Positions 12,001 to 24,076 are shown, numbered from the stretch's first letter. The stretch is 64,000 bases of DNA from Apostichopus japonicus (GCF_037975245.1 NC_092563.1:4647501-4711500), one strand, 5' to 3'. Notes: generated by a model from the sequence alone, not told the origin. Translations and numbers: made by a program.

Positions 12001-15000
12001 CAGGTATACGATCAACGAATGTTTGATTACATCCTTGTTTGGAATCATTTATTTCTCATTAAAATGTATACTTTTCCATCCGCCTGAGAGATATAAATCA
12101 ACTTCAACCCACCACCGTTTTGGGTCAATGGTTCAAATCCTGAGTCTAACCAACCCATACCTTCAAGAGAACTTGTAATGACACAATTTTTACCATGGTT
12201 AAGGATATACTTATTTTTGACACTGGACAATTTTTTTGAAGGAACATCATATGAATATCAAAAAATTATCTTCATGTTTATGAATGGAATGAATATCACC
12301 CCTTTTTTCTTTCAATAATTCATGTTACTTTTTATGGTAGAGTAAGTCATTCCCTATCATCCCTGCTCCATGTACACACACACACTCCAACACACACAAA
12401 CATGCATCTATATCCTACCTCCATTTGGAGGGCCTCCGCAAATCCTCTTAGAGCGAATTTAGAACTGCAGTAGGCTGTATATCCGAAGAGGCCAAGCTGT
12501 CCTGCTTGAGATGAAATGAGGACGATACGACCCTTGTTTTGCTTCATCATGTACGGGAGGCAAGCTTTGGTGGCATAAACAGTTCCCAAAAGATTCACAT
12601 CGATTAATCTCTGTCGAAGATGAAAGACAAATTTAAATTCAACATTAATTATGGAAAGCCTGTATCATATCATATCTGACATAAACATTTTACAAACAGG
12701 TTCACATTTCACGATACGTCTTCCGACGACCCCATATAGTTTACAGCAAGTCCGCATAGGAGATTAAGGAGAGGATCACAAGAGGTGTTATAACAACAGA
12801 GGGGCCCAAAGCATGGCAAGGGATTTACAAATCCCTTCCTCTCCCAACCCCTGCCCCTCAATTGTCCACTGATGTTCTAAAATCACAACAGGTGTCATAA
12901 GACAGAACCATATGGTTCTCACACCTTATAAAATTATTTAAAATTTTTAAAAATACCAGTGAAATCTCAAAGAGTTTTGATATTCTCCATCAATTCTATT
13001 TTTACTCGTCAAAATGTATCCCTTCGTGACAACCGAACGTACTCGAGGTCTTTGTCAATTATCCTGCAAAAATACATTTGCCCTTTCAGGTCAAAGTACT
13101 CAGAATGATCTAGTGTTGTAGTTTGCAAGCCTCCATCTTTTGCCTGCTCAGTTTAGGCCTCAGTGCAATATATCTTTTCTGATCTCCGTATTTGTTCCTG
13201 TCTCTGTCGGTAGGTATGATGGACTCTTCTCCATTCTTTGCCCTTTCTTTCTTCAATGTTTACCCTCACTTCCCCCCAACCCCCCCTACCCCCCACTACT
13301 CTTTGACATTTCCTTTTCTTCCTTCCTTGTTGACTTTGACATAGACATTTTCATAAATTCATCAGCACGTCAATATATTGGATATACAAATGATGTTTAC
13401 ACACCTAAACTAAATTGGGGGTAAAAATAAGGGGATCACTAAGTCATAGAACACCTTTTGCCATTTACCTTGAATTCGTCTACAGGTGTCGCCTCAAACG
13501 TCCCCGAATAGGAACCTCCAGCTGAATTGACTAGTACATCACAGGGGCCTAGAGTTGTAACAGACTGAACCAAAGAAAAACGAAGATAAAGGAAGCAAGA
13601 GATATGATAAGTAACAAAATGCAGCTTTGTGTCAAGGGTAACAACAATCCAGGAAGACAAGAAAGAAAAATACACTGGTTAAAGGTTTGAAAGCATTTTA
13701 CAGATGTTTGGCATTTTAAAAGTCTTACCCTTAAATGACTTTGAGCAAACATTCCTCACTTTTTCCCATGTCTATTTGGCTGACACAAGTTTCTGAGGTG
13801 GGTGGTAACTGGCATGACATCAAAATGGAAGACACATCCAGAGGCATTGAGAACCAGTTTGGGGTGGGGGGGGGGGAGTGGGGGGAAAGGGGTAAATGGA
13901 GGACCACTACGACACTGGACCTACTTTTCGTATTCATTTTTTCCATAAGTATATCAGACGCGTAGTGAGGAATTTGCCAAGGGAGGGGTGAAGCCTGCAG
14001 GCAAACTATCTAAACTTCGTGCCACCATGAGTTGGCGCGAAGCGTAGAAGAAAAAATTGGCTGAAAATGCCTCCCGGATCGCTGGAAATGGCACTTCCCA
14101 GGCCTTGTAAGTTGCATCTAAGCATTTTCTATTTTGAAATTACTAGCGATATCATAAAAAAATATGCCCAAGGGTGGGGAGGGGGGCGGTAGCCCGATTT
14201 GCCCCCCCTTGGCTACGCCCCTGAAGTATATCATGAAAATGACCACCCTAATTGCCATGGTAAAGCATGCTGTTGTCTCTCTCTGTTCTTCTCTGTTGTT
14301 TGACTAATCACTCACTGATGGAAATACCAACGGCTGAGAATTGGATATTCCTCGGACGGAAAACTCCAGGATGTTGATTGACTTTCAGTGTTTACCCAAA
14401 TTTTTGTCAAAATATTTTCATGACATGCATGAAAGGACTGGCAGTTTTGGTTTTAAAGACCAACATCAAGTTTTGCTAGTGTCCCGAAGATAATCAAAAA
14501 TCTGTTAGTATCATAGTGTTATACTGTGTACTGTGTAGTGCTTTTGTGAGAACGAGAATATTGTACGCCATAGGGTCACTGTATGTGAGCACTCTCAGAC
14601 GCCATCCCATCGTCGTGAAAAATATTTTGGGCGAACCATCGTGCTTAACGATGAACCTCCTATTCAGTTTAAATATCTCGTTCCGTTGTAGAGATCTTTT
14701 TTGAAGAGTGATGTCTGCGGGCTGCCATTTTGTCAATACTAAAGGTGACATTTCTTTATTTCCTTCCTTTCTTTTGTGCACATTTTCATGGTGAGAGCAA
14801 ACAATATCGCTAGTGACATGAATACCAGTACTTAGTGATGTCAAGAAATTGTAGCAACAAGATTGTTAAATACAACAACCAGAATGAAAAGTTTCCAAAA
14901 GAAAATATTATGCCAAAAAAGAAGAAGAATTTATTGATGCTACACAACAATCTGATGTCAAATATGGTGGAATCATGGGCAGATTAATATTCATAAATCA

Positions 15001-18000
15001 AAATGTTTTTCTTCAGGTGTTCAAACTCACATGTGATATGGCACAATCATGGGCAGATTAAGATTCATAAATCAAAATGCTTTTCTTCAGGTGTTCACAC
15101 TCACCTCTGATATGGAACAATCAGGGGCTCATTAAGATTCATAAATCAAAACGTTTTTCTTCAGGTGTTCACACTCACCCTGTGATATGGCACAATCAGG
15201 GGCCAATTAAGATATTTCATAAATCAAAATTTGTTATTCAGGTGTTCACACTCACCTCTGATATGGAACAATCAGGGGCTCATTAAGATTCATAAATCAA
15301 AACGTTTTTCTTCAGGTGTTCACACTCACCCTGTGATATGGCACAATCAGGGGCCAATTAAGATATTTCATAAATCAAAATTTGTTATTCAGGTGTTCAC
15401 ACTCACCTCTGATATGGCACAACCAGGGGTCAATTAAGATTCATAAATCAAAATGTTTTTCTTGAGGTGTTCACACACATCTGTGATATGGCACAATCAG
15501 GGGCCAATTAAGATATTTTATAAATCAAATTGTTTTTCTTAAGGTGTTCACACTCACCTCTGATATGGCACAATCAGGGGCTCATTAAGATTCATAAATC
15601 AAAACGTTTTTCTTCAAGTGTTCACACTCACCCTGTGATATGGCACAATCAGGGGCAGATTAAGATTCATAAATCAAAATGTTTTTCTTAAGGTGTTCAC
15701 ACTCACCTCTGATATGGCCTTTTCCACTGTCGAATAATCTTTAGAGACATCAACAGAAATACAAAGAATCCTCTGGAGAAGCAATGGAGAAATGAAAGAT
15801 GATTTCTTTCTTCTTCAAAATAATTATCATGTTCCTACTGAATTCTCTAAAACTTACGGTAGTGGGTTAGGCAATCCTAACATCCTTGCATAAAACCTAA
15901 GCAAACCAAGAGTGACCAACATGGTTGTGTACAGTAAATGCCTTATATAAAGTTATATAATGAGTTGTGTTAATATCTCAGCACAGTGGCAGTTATGTTC
16001 TGAGTACTGTAATGGTTTTATGGTTTTAACACGTATACAGTTACATAGTGAGGTTGTATAATACCTTAGCTCATTGGCAGACAGTTATGAAGAGAGTTGT
16101 ATAATGCGGTCAAACGGTCAAACCATCGACAAATGTAACCATACCTGATGAGATTGGTCTCTTATGTATTTCTCCAAGTCGTGTTTTGCTTGTTTAAGAC
16201 GTCCCTACAAAAGACAAAGCAAGCACAGATAATTGCTATGAAAAGTAAAACGAATGGGGAAAAAATGCCATTGAGAAAAAACGTGACTATTATGTAACAG
16301 CTAGACAAATATATTCAACACAGATACATGAAATGACTATATACTGACTTGAGAAACGGTTGTTTGACAATATTCTTACCTGGAGCAGTGCCAATGTTCT
16401 GAAATAAGATAACATGCAATTCTATTACTCTTAGTAAATACTAAAGGTCTAAGATAAAGAAGTCCTAAGAAAAAAAAGACATCAATACAAACAAAGTTGG
16501 GAGAGGGGAAGCAGGACACATCCACACTTCTCTTTTCAAAAGTTTTGGGCAAACTGAGCACTATGAAAAGATGTTATGCTCAATTTCCAGGTTTAATCAG
16601 GAGTTTATTGAATATTGTTTCAGAAACAGTACTCACTGCTCATTTTGTCACATATCGACAACAAGGCCTAGCTCTTACCTGGTCACGACCAAGAATTGTA
16701 ACGCTTGCCCCCAGCTTTAATACCTCAGCGGCAACAGCCTTTCCAATACCACTGGAACCACCTGTGATCTGATAGGACAAAAGTATTTTATGCAGAAGTC
16801 ATCTATTATGAATATAAAAACTCCTCTACTTTAAAAGCTACCAATATTTAACATGAAAGCAGATACCAAAAGTGTGACAATTTTGTCATCAGTTTTTTAT
16901 GGTACATACTCAAGCTTTTCATTGGTTTAAAATAAATCAAATCCTTAGCTAAACTGCAAGAATGTATGTACTGCAGTTCACTACGTGCTTTACTGGCTTA
17001 AACTGTTTTCATTGTAACATGTTTAGCTGTAATTGTCCCATATGTAATCCAATACATGTTATCTGATAATCTCTCTGTTTTAGTACAGTTGGCATTTGTT
17101 CAATTTGGGGCTAATTCATACCTGGGTCACATTGCAGACGGTTTTGGCCACCTTGCCAACAGTGGGCACATCTGGGGTATATTGTTGTTATAACAACAGA
17201 TAAGAAATCCTAAGGGACTTGCACTTACAAACCAAATCTGTTTTCAAAAGATCAAGCCGATGTATCAAAGTACTTAAACTGCACTTAGGCCTCTGTACAA
17301 TTTTGAGACTTTTGTCACAACCTCAAATGACCTGTGAGCTCTACTAAAAAACATTAGAAATTGCTATATCCATTGAGCACTATGATTGTATACAAACGCA
17401 TAGTAGACGTTCTGATACAAGTTTATCAATGCATGGTTTTGAAGTCTGGTGATGTTTAAGTTTGTATTGTAAAATCTATATTGTGCTAGGCATAGTAGTA
17501 TGTGTAGGTTGACTATTCCTAACTTTGGAGTAAGGCTCAAGTTTTGCAGTCTCCCTACATCATGTTAGTCCCATAAAGCAGACTAACGGTATACATCCTT
17601 AAGAAACTTAGCACGATTTGGGCATTTTCTGGTGTGAAGTTACCCTTGTTAAAAGACTTAACAGTTACGGTGGAAGCATCCACATACTCCTAACCATGTA
17701 GAAATCCTTTTCGCTATTTCAAGGTCTTTTGTTACATTAGTTTGTCACTGCCAACTTACGCTGTCTGTTAGGCCTAGGCCTACTGTTATTAATATTATGA
17801 TCATAAGTTACTTAGGCCTAGTAAGCAAAGGCTTAACTTTGGCTTAGGTCTAGCATAGGCCTAACTTGCAGTTAGCAATAGCACTTAGCAATAGCAGTTA
17901 GGCCAAAGTAACGATCATGCTGAAACTTACAATAACGTGAGATCTATCCAGTTTCAGGACGGATGGAGAAATTAATGGGGATAATATGTAGATCAGAACA

Positions 18001-18053
18001 ACTATGGCGAAAAACAATGAGATAGCGACTATTAGAAAAACCGACGCTTCCAT
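9068..18053 (-). CDS. KDSR: 3-ketodihydrosphingosine reductase, 10 exons, complete
   Basis: Reduces 3-ketodihydrosphingosine to dihydrosphingosine with NADPH at the cytosolic face of the ER, the second step of de novo sphingolipid synthesis. Exons (minus strand): 17931-18053, 16679-16768, 16145-16204, 15707-15772, 13469-13564, 12419-12610, 11508-11591, 10572-10655, 9749-9850, 9068-9178. All junctions are GT-AG and all exons are whole codons (phase 0). The product is 335 aa, against about 332 in vertebrates. Seen in the frame: an N-terminal membrane segment (residues ~5-28), the nucleotide-binding TGGSSGIG (43-50), NSAGG (126-130), [11 protein letters not shown] with catalytic Ser179, and YCSSK with Tyr192 and Lys196. 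A YPPDTDTP block and C-terminal hydrophobic segments (~278-295 and ~300-315) follow, as in KDSR. The start at 18053 is the only ATG that leads into the membrane segment. Intron 4 carries a MITE and a minisatellite. Confidence 0.95.
11035..11100 (+). repeat. Possible tRNA-like SINE head fragment in KDSR intron 7
   Basis: The segment contains an A-box-like AGCTCAATTGGTACAG and, about 30 bases on, a B-box-like TTTGAATCCCATT. Spacing suggests a decayed tRNA-derived SINE head. No cloverleaf is intact, so it is not called a tRNA gene. Confidence 0.3.
13955..14223. mobile_element. hAT-type MITE, 269 bp (family 1), in KDSR intron 4
   Basis: The ends CAGACGCGTAG and CTACGCCCCTG are imperfect inverted repeats flanked by a perfect 8-bp duplication AAGTATAT (13947-13954 and 14224-14231). 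The interior matches the MITE at 4968-5259 closely, including the GGCGCGAAGCGTA core, GGAAATGGCACTTCCCAGGC and a G-rich/C-rich hairpin at the right end. Confidence 0.85.
14975..15719. repeat. ~75-bp minisatellite carrying copies of a splice donor, KDSR intron 4
   Basis: About ten head-to-tail copies of a 73-77-bp unit run up to and into KDSR exon 4. Each has the form GGTGTTCACACTCACCTCTGATATGGCACAATC-AGGGGC-ATTAAGAT-TTCATAAATCAAAA. The last copy contains the real exon 4 donor: on the coding strand TCAGAG, then GTGAGTGTG, with the exon ending at 15707. Other copies therefore repeat the last ~12 exon bases and the GTGAGT donor, some with CACAGG before GTGAGT. Confidence 0.9.
16380..16398 (-). 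other. 19-bp exon-like segment in KDSR intron 2
   Basis: On the minus strand 19 bases are bracketed by TTATTTCAG and GTAAGAAT, near-consensus splice sites. Inclusion would shift the frame between exons 2 and 3, which join in frame without it and then match the family alignment. It is not part of the normal coding sequence; it could be a decoy or a poison exon. Confidence 0.3.
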
Positions 18054-18819
18054 GGTGATTCCCGTGTGTTAGTGTTGTATCCCGATTTCAGTTTGTAATC
18101 AGCGTCTTGATCTCGTGAATAGGTTGGGTGAAGGTTCAAAGATTACCACCAAATTTAGCTCTTGTAAACAGCGGTACCAATGCGTATCTGTGTTTGTGTG
18201 TATTTCATGGGAGCTTATAAATGCCATTACAACTCACAAAGAGAGTTCATTATTTTCGGATTTTTCCGGATTTTTTAAGCTTTGTTTCTTTTCAAGATAC
18301 AATAATGTGCCCAATAAGTAAAACATTGCAACCTTCACAATTCAATCTAATATTATTTGCATGAGTTCAGATATCTTGCCGTCTCAATAATCTCAAGGTT
18401 TAGTTTTGTTCTACTGGAAAACATATTATTACCGGGAATATGTATGACTTCCAGCGCGATCTGTCATGTCCTTATGTTTCTGTGGCAATCATAGGCCGCC
18501 ATAATTTAAAAAATCGCGATAAATCTTCTCGGGGAAATTCCCAAATTCATTAATTTGCAGAAATTTTATAATTGTCAAGATCACACTATCAAATCAAAGT
18601 AGCATTTAGGCGTTTTATTTGATGACAAGGATTACAATCTCTTGTAAACAGAAATAAATCTTACTCGAAATAGGCCCACGCATACTTGGATAGCTGTCTC
18701 CTTCATGTTTATGTAATTGTAAGGTACCTGCCAAGGTGACTCAACTCTCAAGTCTCATCTGGTCAAAATTGCACACTCAAAATATTACCATTTATCTGTT
18801 GTACTTACTACTACAAGTA

Positions 18820-19020
18820 TTACTCTTTTTTAAGAAAAAGTCGCCCAGGAAAGAACCTGAGCACGAAAACCAAACTACCAAACGAGTGATCCGCTCTCAA
18901 CCCCAGTGCCTTTGCATCAGGTCTGTGACTGTGTGATCATCGTGAGGTGTGCATCAACATTCCCCTCGAAAGGGGACAGATACTGTACACATGACCTTAG
19001 CCAAAAGGCCGAGAAGTAAT
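18820..19020 (-). mobile_element. SINE-like element with a U2 snRNA-derived head
   Basis: Read on the minus strand from 19020, the sequence starts ATTACTTCTCGG and continues with TTCTCGGCCTTTTGGCTAAG, the 5' end of U2 snRNA. It goes on through a GTGTA-GTATCTGT segment (the branch-site recognition region, with two extra bases) and then GTCCCCTTTCGAGGGGA, which resembles U2 stem-loop IIb joined after an internal deletion. Similarity to U2 stops there. The following ~120 bp (to about 18820, ending in a T/A-rich tail) also occurs without the head at 50625-50745, so it is a dispersed repeat body. A genuine U2 gene is excluded because the Sm site and the 3' half are absent. No clean target duplication was found at this copy. 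Confidence 0.65.
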
Positions 19021-21084
19021 ACTTAATAGTACTACTATTACTACTACTTGAGTAGCAAATGTTCATGCCAGCAGAAAGTAGGAAGTGCTAGTTTTACGGT
19101 AATCAACCTCGTGTTCTACCTCTATAAAGTACACCAACATGCTAATGATGGACTAGAATCAAAGAAATTTCATGTCGGAATTCAGACAAGTATCGACCAA
19201 CAACCACAGTGACCTGGCTGCAGTTCTAGGCTACTGTTTACTTAGTGCTGGACTCACCAATATCACCGCAACGTTAGACATTCAGCTAATATAGTACTAA
19301 CGTTAGACTTAGAGGCCTAACAGTTGTCCTAATCTACCGGAAGTACTCGTTATCGTCGCAATTTTGTTTTTTGGGTAATATGCCATGGTTTTATTCGTAT
19401 CGTAAGTAGGAAATCACAAGGTTGAATGTGCATTTCAATATGTCAAATTATTAATAAATTCCAATCCCACATGCAGTCTACAGGCTAAAGGAACCATAAT
19501 TTAGCCAAAGGTGTGAGTTACATCACCTTAGCACAACGTTAGTTACTGTATGTTGCTTGTAAGTTCAACAGCAGTTCATTTGGACGCCTGAATTATATTA
19601 TACTGGACCTTTGCGTAAAATTAACAAACTTCATATGCATGGTGTTCTCCAATGAATTAGGGACATTCAAGAAATCATACATGTGTGTTTTTCGTCAGTT
19701 TTGTTGGTCTAGTATGTTTCTTTCAGTCTGTGAGTCCAAGAAATATGAATCACTCTCATAATTAAATTTCACATTGATCACATGAATAACTTTGAGATAA
19801 AGAGCATGAAAAGCATTCCTATTGTCACAGCGGCCTGTAAATTAGGACATGAGCACAATGCTTCTTTTCCTGCTGATGAAGTAAATAGATTTTAAGCTAT
19901 TCGGTTACGGTGATGTCGGCAACCGACTCAACTAGGCTGATCTATCACAGAACTGTTGGAATCCCATTGTCATTGCTTGTTCCATTTTTGAGATCAGCAA
20001 AATCCTTGGAAATTGCTCATACTGTACATGTTGATAATTATGAAAGCGGTTTAGTTTAGAAATGGTCATTTACTGTTTCAGCACTCTCTCATGCCACTAA
20101 TAATGGAGGTATACAGTAGATAATGTAGCTATGTGTAATTCCTTTACAATATTTTAGTTTTCATTAACTATGCACAGTATAAGTACCAGTTCTTTAGGCA
20201 TTGTTGTTGCCAGTGCATACTTTCATTGTTTTCCCTTTGACTGCTTACATACAGACTGGAAGAGTGATGTCCCCTTCACTCTTCACTCCATTGTACCCAT
20301 TCCCTCCCCCCCCCTCTCATCTCTCATGCTGACTGTAAGCTTGTGAAACTGTGTTCCATGGTTTACATTTTCAAATCAATTTACAAAAGTGTTATGAGGA
20401 CAAAAAAGGGAAGCAAAAAGTAGCATTGCTTGATGGTACCAAAATTCTGTCATTGGACATATGAATGTTCAGTAGAGTGCTTTTGAATGCCAGCAAACAA
20501 TTCAGTGTTCAAATTTTGTGTAGTAGCCATCAAGACCCTGAAGTTGTCTCTTATAAAAAAAACTATATTTTCTGTATTCGAAAAGTGCTATATATACATA
20601 AATTTTTGGAGTTTGTGTAGCAATTTCGCCATTATGCATATCAGTTTGCTATGTAATATTTATAAATTATTCCCTGAATACCACGCAGAAATTTAAGAGA
20701 TATTTTCCAAAACTACCTGCCCTTCTCTCAACTGGGAAAAAAAACTTCCTCATTGTAAACAAAGCTTGTCAGATAATTATACACGAATATGTTGGAAAAT
20801 AGATGTTCTGTTTATAGTGTCAAAGCAAAGATGAATTTTATGTGTGTTGTACATTTTGGAAGTTTTATGACCGTTTTTGTATTTCTAGCAGTTTTGGGTC
20901 ACTATTTTGGTCACTGAGTAAGATAATTATTAGTATTAATCATGCCCCTCCACCCCCCCCCCCCATCATATCAGATACACCTCAGAATGGTGCAGTTATG
21001 ATTCCTTCTTTAAAATAATTAAAGGGAAGAAAACAAATGTTCCGAGGGATCATCTCGTTTCTCTTACCTTCTGTAGATCGAACA
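19021..21084. other. Intergenic region between KDSR and the Rab-like gene
   Basis: No coding exon was recognised. A 5' untranslated exon and the promoter of the Rab-like gene may lie here, because its first coding exon is preceded at 21061-21075 by a good splice acceptor (CTCTTACCTTCTGTAG). Confidence 0.4.
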
Positions 21085-22997
21085 ATGCAGTATCCAGATA
21101 ATAAACCAGTCCAATTCAAGGTCATCCTCCTTGGAGAATCAGGTGTCGGGAAAACAACCCTATATAACAGATATCAAGCCGTCGATAAACACTCACACAC
21201 AACCAGCTCCTGTCACTGCAGCAGAGAATTTCCTGTAGGTCCAAAGGGTCTTCCTGTTGAGGTAATTATTCTAAGGTCCCACCACAAGGTTATCAAGTAT
21301 CGAAATGTCTGTTGCCCAATTCAAAGAAGCTACCATCACATGCGATACACACCTGTGAGAAACCCCAAAACAAGCAGGTTTGAAGTTGCCAGACGTTGAG
21401 TCTCACAAAACACTTCTGTCTTCTGTCTAAAGATAACAGCTGCACGGTTATCGATTCAGTATTTGATAAGTGCCCAAAGCAGTCACAGCAAGAGATATTC
21501 CAGTGGAAGATGTAACGTTTTACCCCAAAGAGAAAACTATCCCTCACTTTTAATGTAGTTGAAAACCCCATCTTAGTAACTTATTTTTAATTCTAGATAT
21601 ACGATTGTTAGTTGTAACGCACATAGAGTATGTCAACTGGTTAAAACATTTGTTACTCCAGTAAGTGGATCACAGCAGATTGGCTGGGATGTCATCATCT
21701 AAGATGTTTTGTCAAAATCTTTGCCTTTTGTATAAATCCTCTTGTTGATTTATCCCTGAATTGCAGGGAATAATTGCTGTTCAAATACTGTTCAAATAAT
21801 ACTGTTCAAATAATACTGTTCAAATAAATACTGTTCAAATAAGTACTGTTAACAAATGATACTGTTCAAATTTGTTTTTGAAGGCTTTGAACTTTGCCTC
21901 TTATAAACTATTATTGTAACTGTGTACAAGAACTGCATATATGCATCTTTGCACCTTGTATAGCAATTTGACCATTTGCAGTGTGATACTGGATCAAACT
22001 TTTCCCTGATAAATGATACAATTTTGCAAATCCTGTTAATGTTCTCTGTATTAAAAATGTCAATAAATACTGCAACTTTCCTGTAGAAATATTTTCTTCT
22101 GTCGGTAAACGATTTCAGTAATTTACAAAGATGAGCAAAAGATTAACAGAACATTGCAATGATAAAGATATTTGCTCTGCTGTTGCCAGTTGCATAATTT
22201 TTACAAAATATCACCAGATGTGAAAATTCTATGATGTAACATTAGTTCTACCTGATGTAAATTTCCAGCAATTTTGTTAATGCAATCAACTTCAACCAAA
22301 CCTTCCATAACATTTGCTTACTGTAAACTTCCCAAAACTTCTGTAATAAAACAAAAAAATATTTTCTAAATTCATTTCCTTGACATTAGAGAGATCTGCT
22401 CTAGGGTGATTTTAATACCAGCACTTAGATGTTACAGCATTCTAGGGTTATCACGTTTCCTATCAGTCCATAAATATTATATTTCATCATTGCAGCAATT
22501 TAATGTTTGTGTCTTTTGATTTATGTCAGCTTACTCTTTGGGACACCGCAAACATGGAACGACTTCATTCCCTAACCGATAACTACTTCAGAGAAGCCGA
22601 GGGTGCCGTCTTGGTGTACGATGTCGCAGATCACATGTCCCTCCATGCAATTCCTGATTGGCGAAGAGATTGCTTGAACATTTCGCCCTCCGCGCAATTG
22701 TTTTTGGTCGGAAACAAGATTGACTTAGAACCGCAGCAATTCAGTCCAGAGAGGAACACTCTGGAACAAGCGGAGGTTTGGTCGAGAGAACTTACTGACA
22801 TTGAGGCAAGCTACCAAATATCAGCAAAGGATGACATTCATATAGAGGAAATGTTCAGTGATATAGCTCAGAAGATTTGGACTAATCATGAGTCAACGAA
22901 AGTTAAGAACGGAAATACTCTGGAGGCGCAATCTTTTCGACTATCCTTTGATACCAATCGAAGAAGGAAAAGGAGACAATGTTGCAGTTTTCTTTAA
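21085..22997 (+). CDS. Rab-like small GTPase, two coding exons
   Basis: A small Ras-superfamily GTPase, expected on intracellular membranes in vesicle traffic. Coding exons 21085-21261 and 22530-22997 join in phase 0 at GAG/GTAATT and TTATGTCAG/CTT, giving 214 aa, a usual Rab length. Seen: P-loop GESGVGKT (17-24), WDTA (63-66), NKID (121-124), SAK (157-159), a basic stretch NRRRKRRQ (202-209) and a C-terminal CCSFL, a CC motif fit for geranylgeranylation. The switch II motif is odd: DTANME replaces the usual DTAGQE, so the conserved Gly and the catalytic Gln are missing. An in-frame ATG at 21037 lies upstream, but a splice acceptor follows it, so the start at 21085 is preferred. The subfamily could not be assigned. 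Confidence 0.82.
21779..21868. repeat. Short tandem repeat ACTGTTCAAATAAT in the Rab-like gene intron
   Basis: About six imperfect copies of a 14-18-bp unit TACTGTTCAAATAA(TA) lie head to tail in the single intron between the coding exons. Confidence 0.75.
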
Positions 22998-23700
22998 GCA
23001 AATACATTTGGCAATATTGCATTCAGTATTCTGTGCCTTTATCTTAAAGTCATGCACAACAATCATTTGACTTGCCAGATATTTTAATCAAAGGAAGCAA
23101 ACCTTCACAGAAGTTTGTATGAGCTTCAAATCAAAGAGTTATAGAGGCTACAAAATGTGAGTGAAAGTGTATACTTTGCAGGCAGTGTGAGCTTCCAACC
23201 CATCAACTCATTTCACATATTTCTCTATTGATATTTTTTATGCATATATGCATCCTTGCCTGTGATTGGTTGGTTGGGATGTAGACTTGCTAGCTGATTT
23301 AAACTCAAGTTTGACTTGCCAGTGACCGTACAATTTTCTGTTGTCTGTCCATAAAAGACTTTTTAATCATTCATATATATAACTTATTACTTTTAGTGAT
23401 GAACTTTTTTAAAGGTTGATAATGGACAAAGTACAAAGAATAGTCCATTTAATGTTATACATGTGGCCTTGCAGAATGATCAGGAATTTGATCCTCTATT
23501 CTAGTTTTAGAGAATTTGCTTGTGTTGGGTGGCGAAAAACCATCAAACTTTTAAGTCTCAATGTGTGTTTGTCAAATGTAAACTTTGACCTTTCCAGCTT
23601 ACTGCCCTAGAAGCTCAGTATAAATGACACCATTCTATGCAATTTTCATATTAATATTCATTATTTTTATTGACTTATCTGTCATTAAACATTTGAGCTG

Positions 23701-23706
23701 AATAAA
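23701..23706 (+). terminator. Candidate polyadenylation signal AATAAA of the Rab-like gene
   Basis: AATAAA lies about 700 bp after the Rab-like stop codon on the same strand. Other AATAAA words follow at greater distance, so the site is only a candidate. Confidence 0.35.
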
Positions 23707-23929
23707 ATTTGCCAGATTTTATATCGAGTCGGTAGATTCTACAAACTTCAATCAAAATTTGCAAGCTCCGCCCAACATATCATGCGCCAATCAAATCTCT
23801 CTGTTTTGTTTACGACCCTTAGGCCTACTTTCACTTTCGTGGCTAGCCTGTGTTAGGTCTCTTGAATAGTATCTTCCTTTCGGTCTTACCGATGTAGCTT
23901 GCAAAATTGTGTCATTGCCTTCCAATGCA

Positions 23930-24076
23930 ATGAATAAACAGATGTTTCCTCTATGGAATTGGGTGAAAAAAGTGGACGATACGAGTATATATAGGTTCTG
24001 TTTTGAACATGCTGATATGGGCGGCCGCAGTGATTTTATGGTAAAACGTTCGCGCCATAAGTGTAACAGAAAATAA
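23930..24076 (+). CDS. Small open frame, 48 codons, unassigned
   Basis: An ATG-to-TAA frame starting MNKQMFPLWNWVKK and ending SRHKCNRK lies 0.9 kb after the Rab-like gene, in a locally less A/T-rich stretch. It is basic, with two Trp near the start, and has no obvious signal peptide. A splice-acceptor-like TTTCTTTCTTTCAG follows directly. I recognise no family; chance is the likeliest explanation. Confidence 0.12.
   Translation: MNKQMFPLWNWVKKVDDTSIYRFCFEHADMGGRSDFMVKRSRHKCNRK

Noticed and set aside
18961-19020. A functional U2 snRNA gene
   Set aside because: Only the first third of U2 is present. The branch-recognition region has inserted bases, and the Sm site and 3' stem-loops are missing.
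21037-21084. Upstream ATG of the Rab-like gene at 21037
   Set aside because: A pyrimidine-rich CTGTAG acceptor lies between it and the ATG at 21085, and the extra residues are hydrophobic and atypical for a Rab N-terminus.
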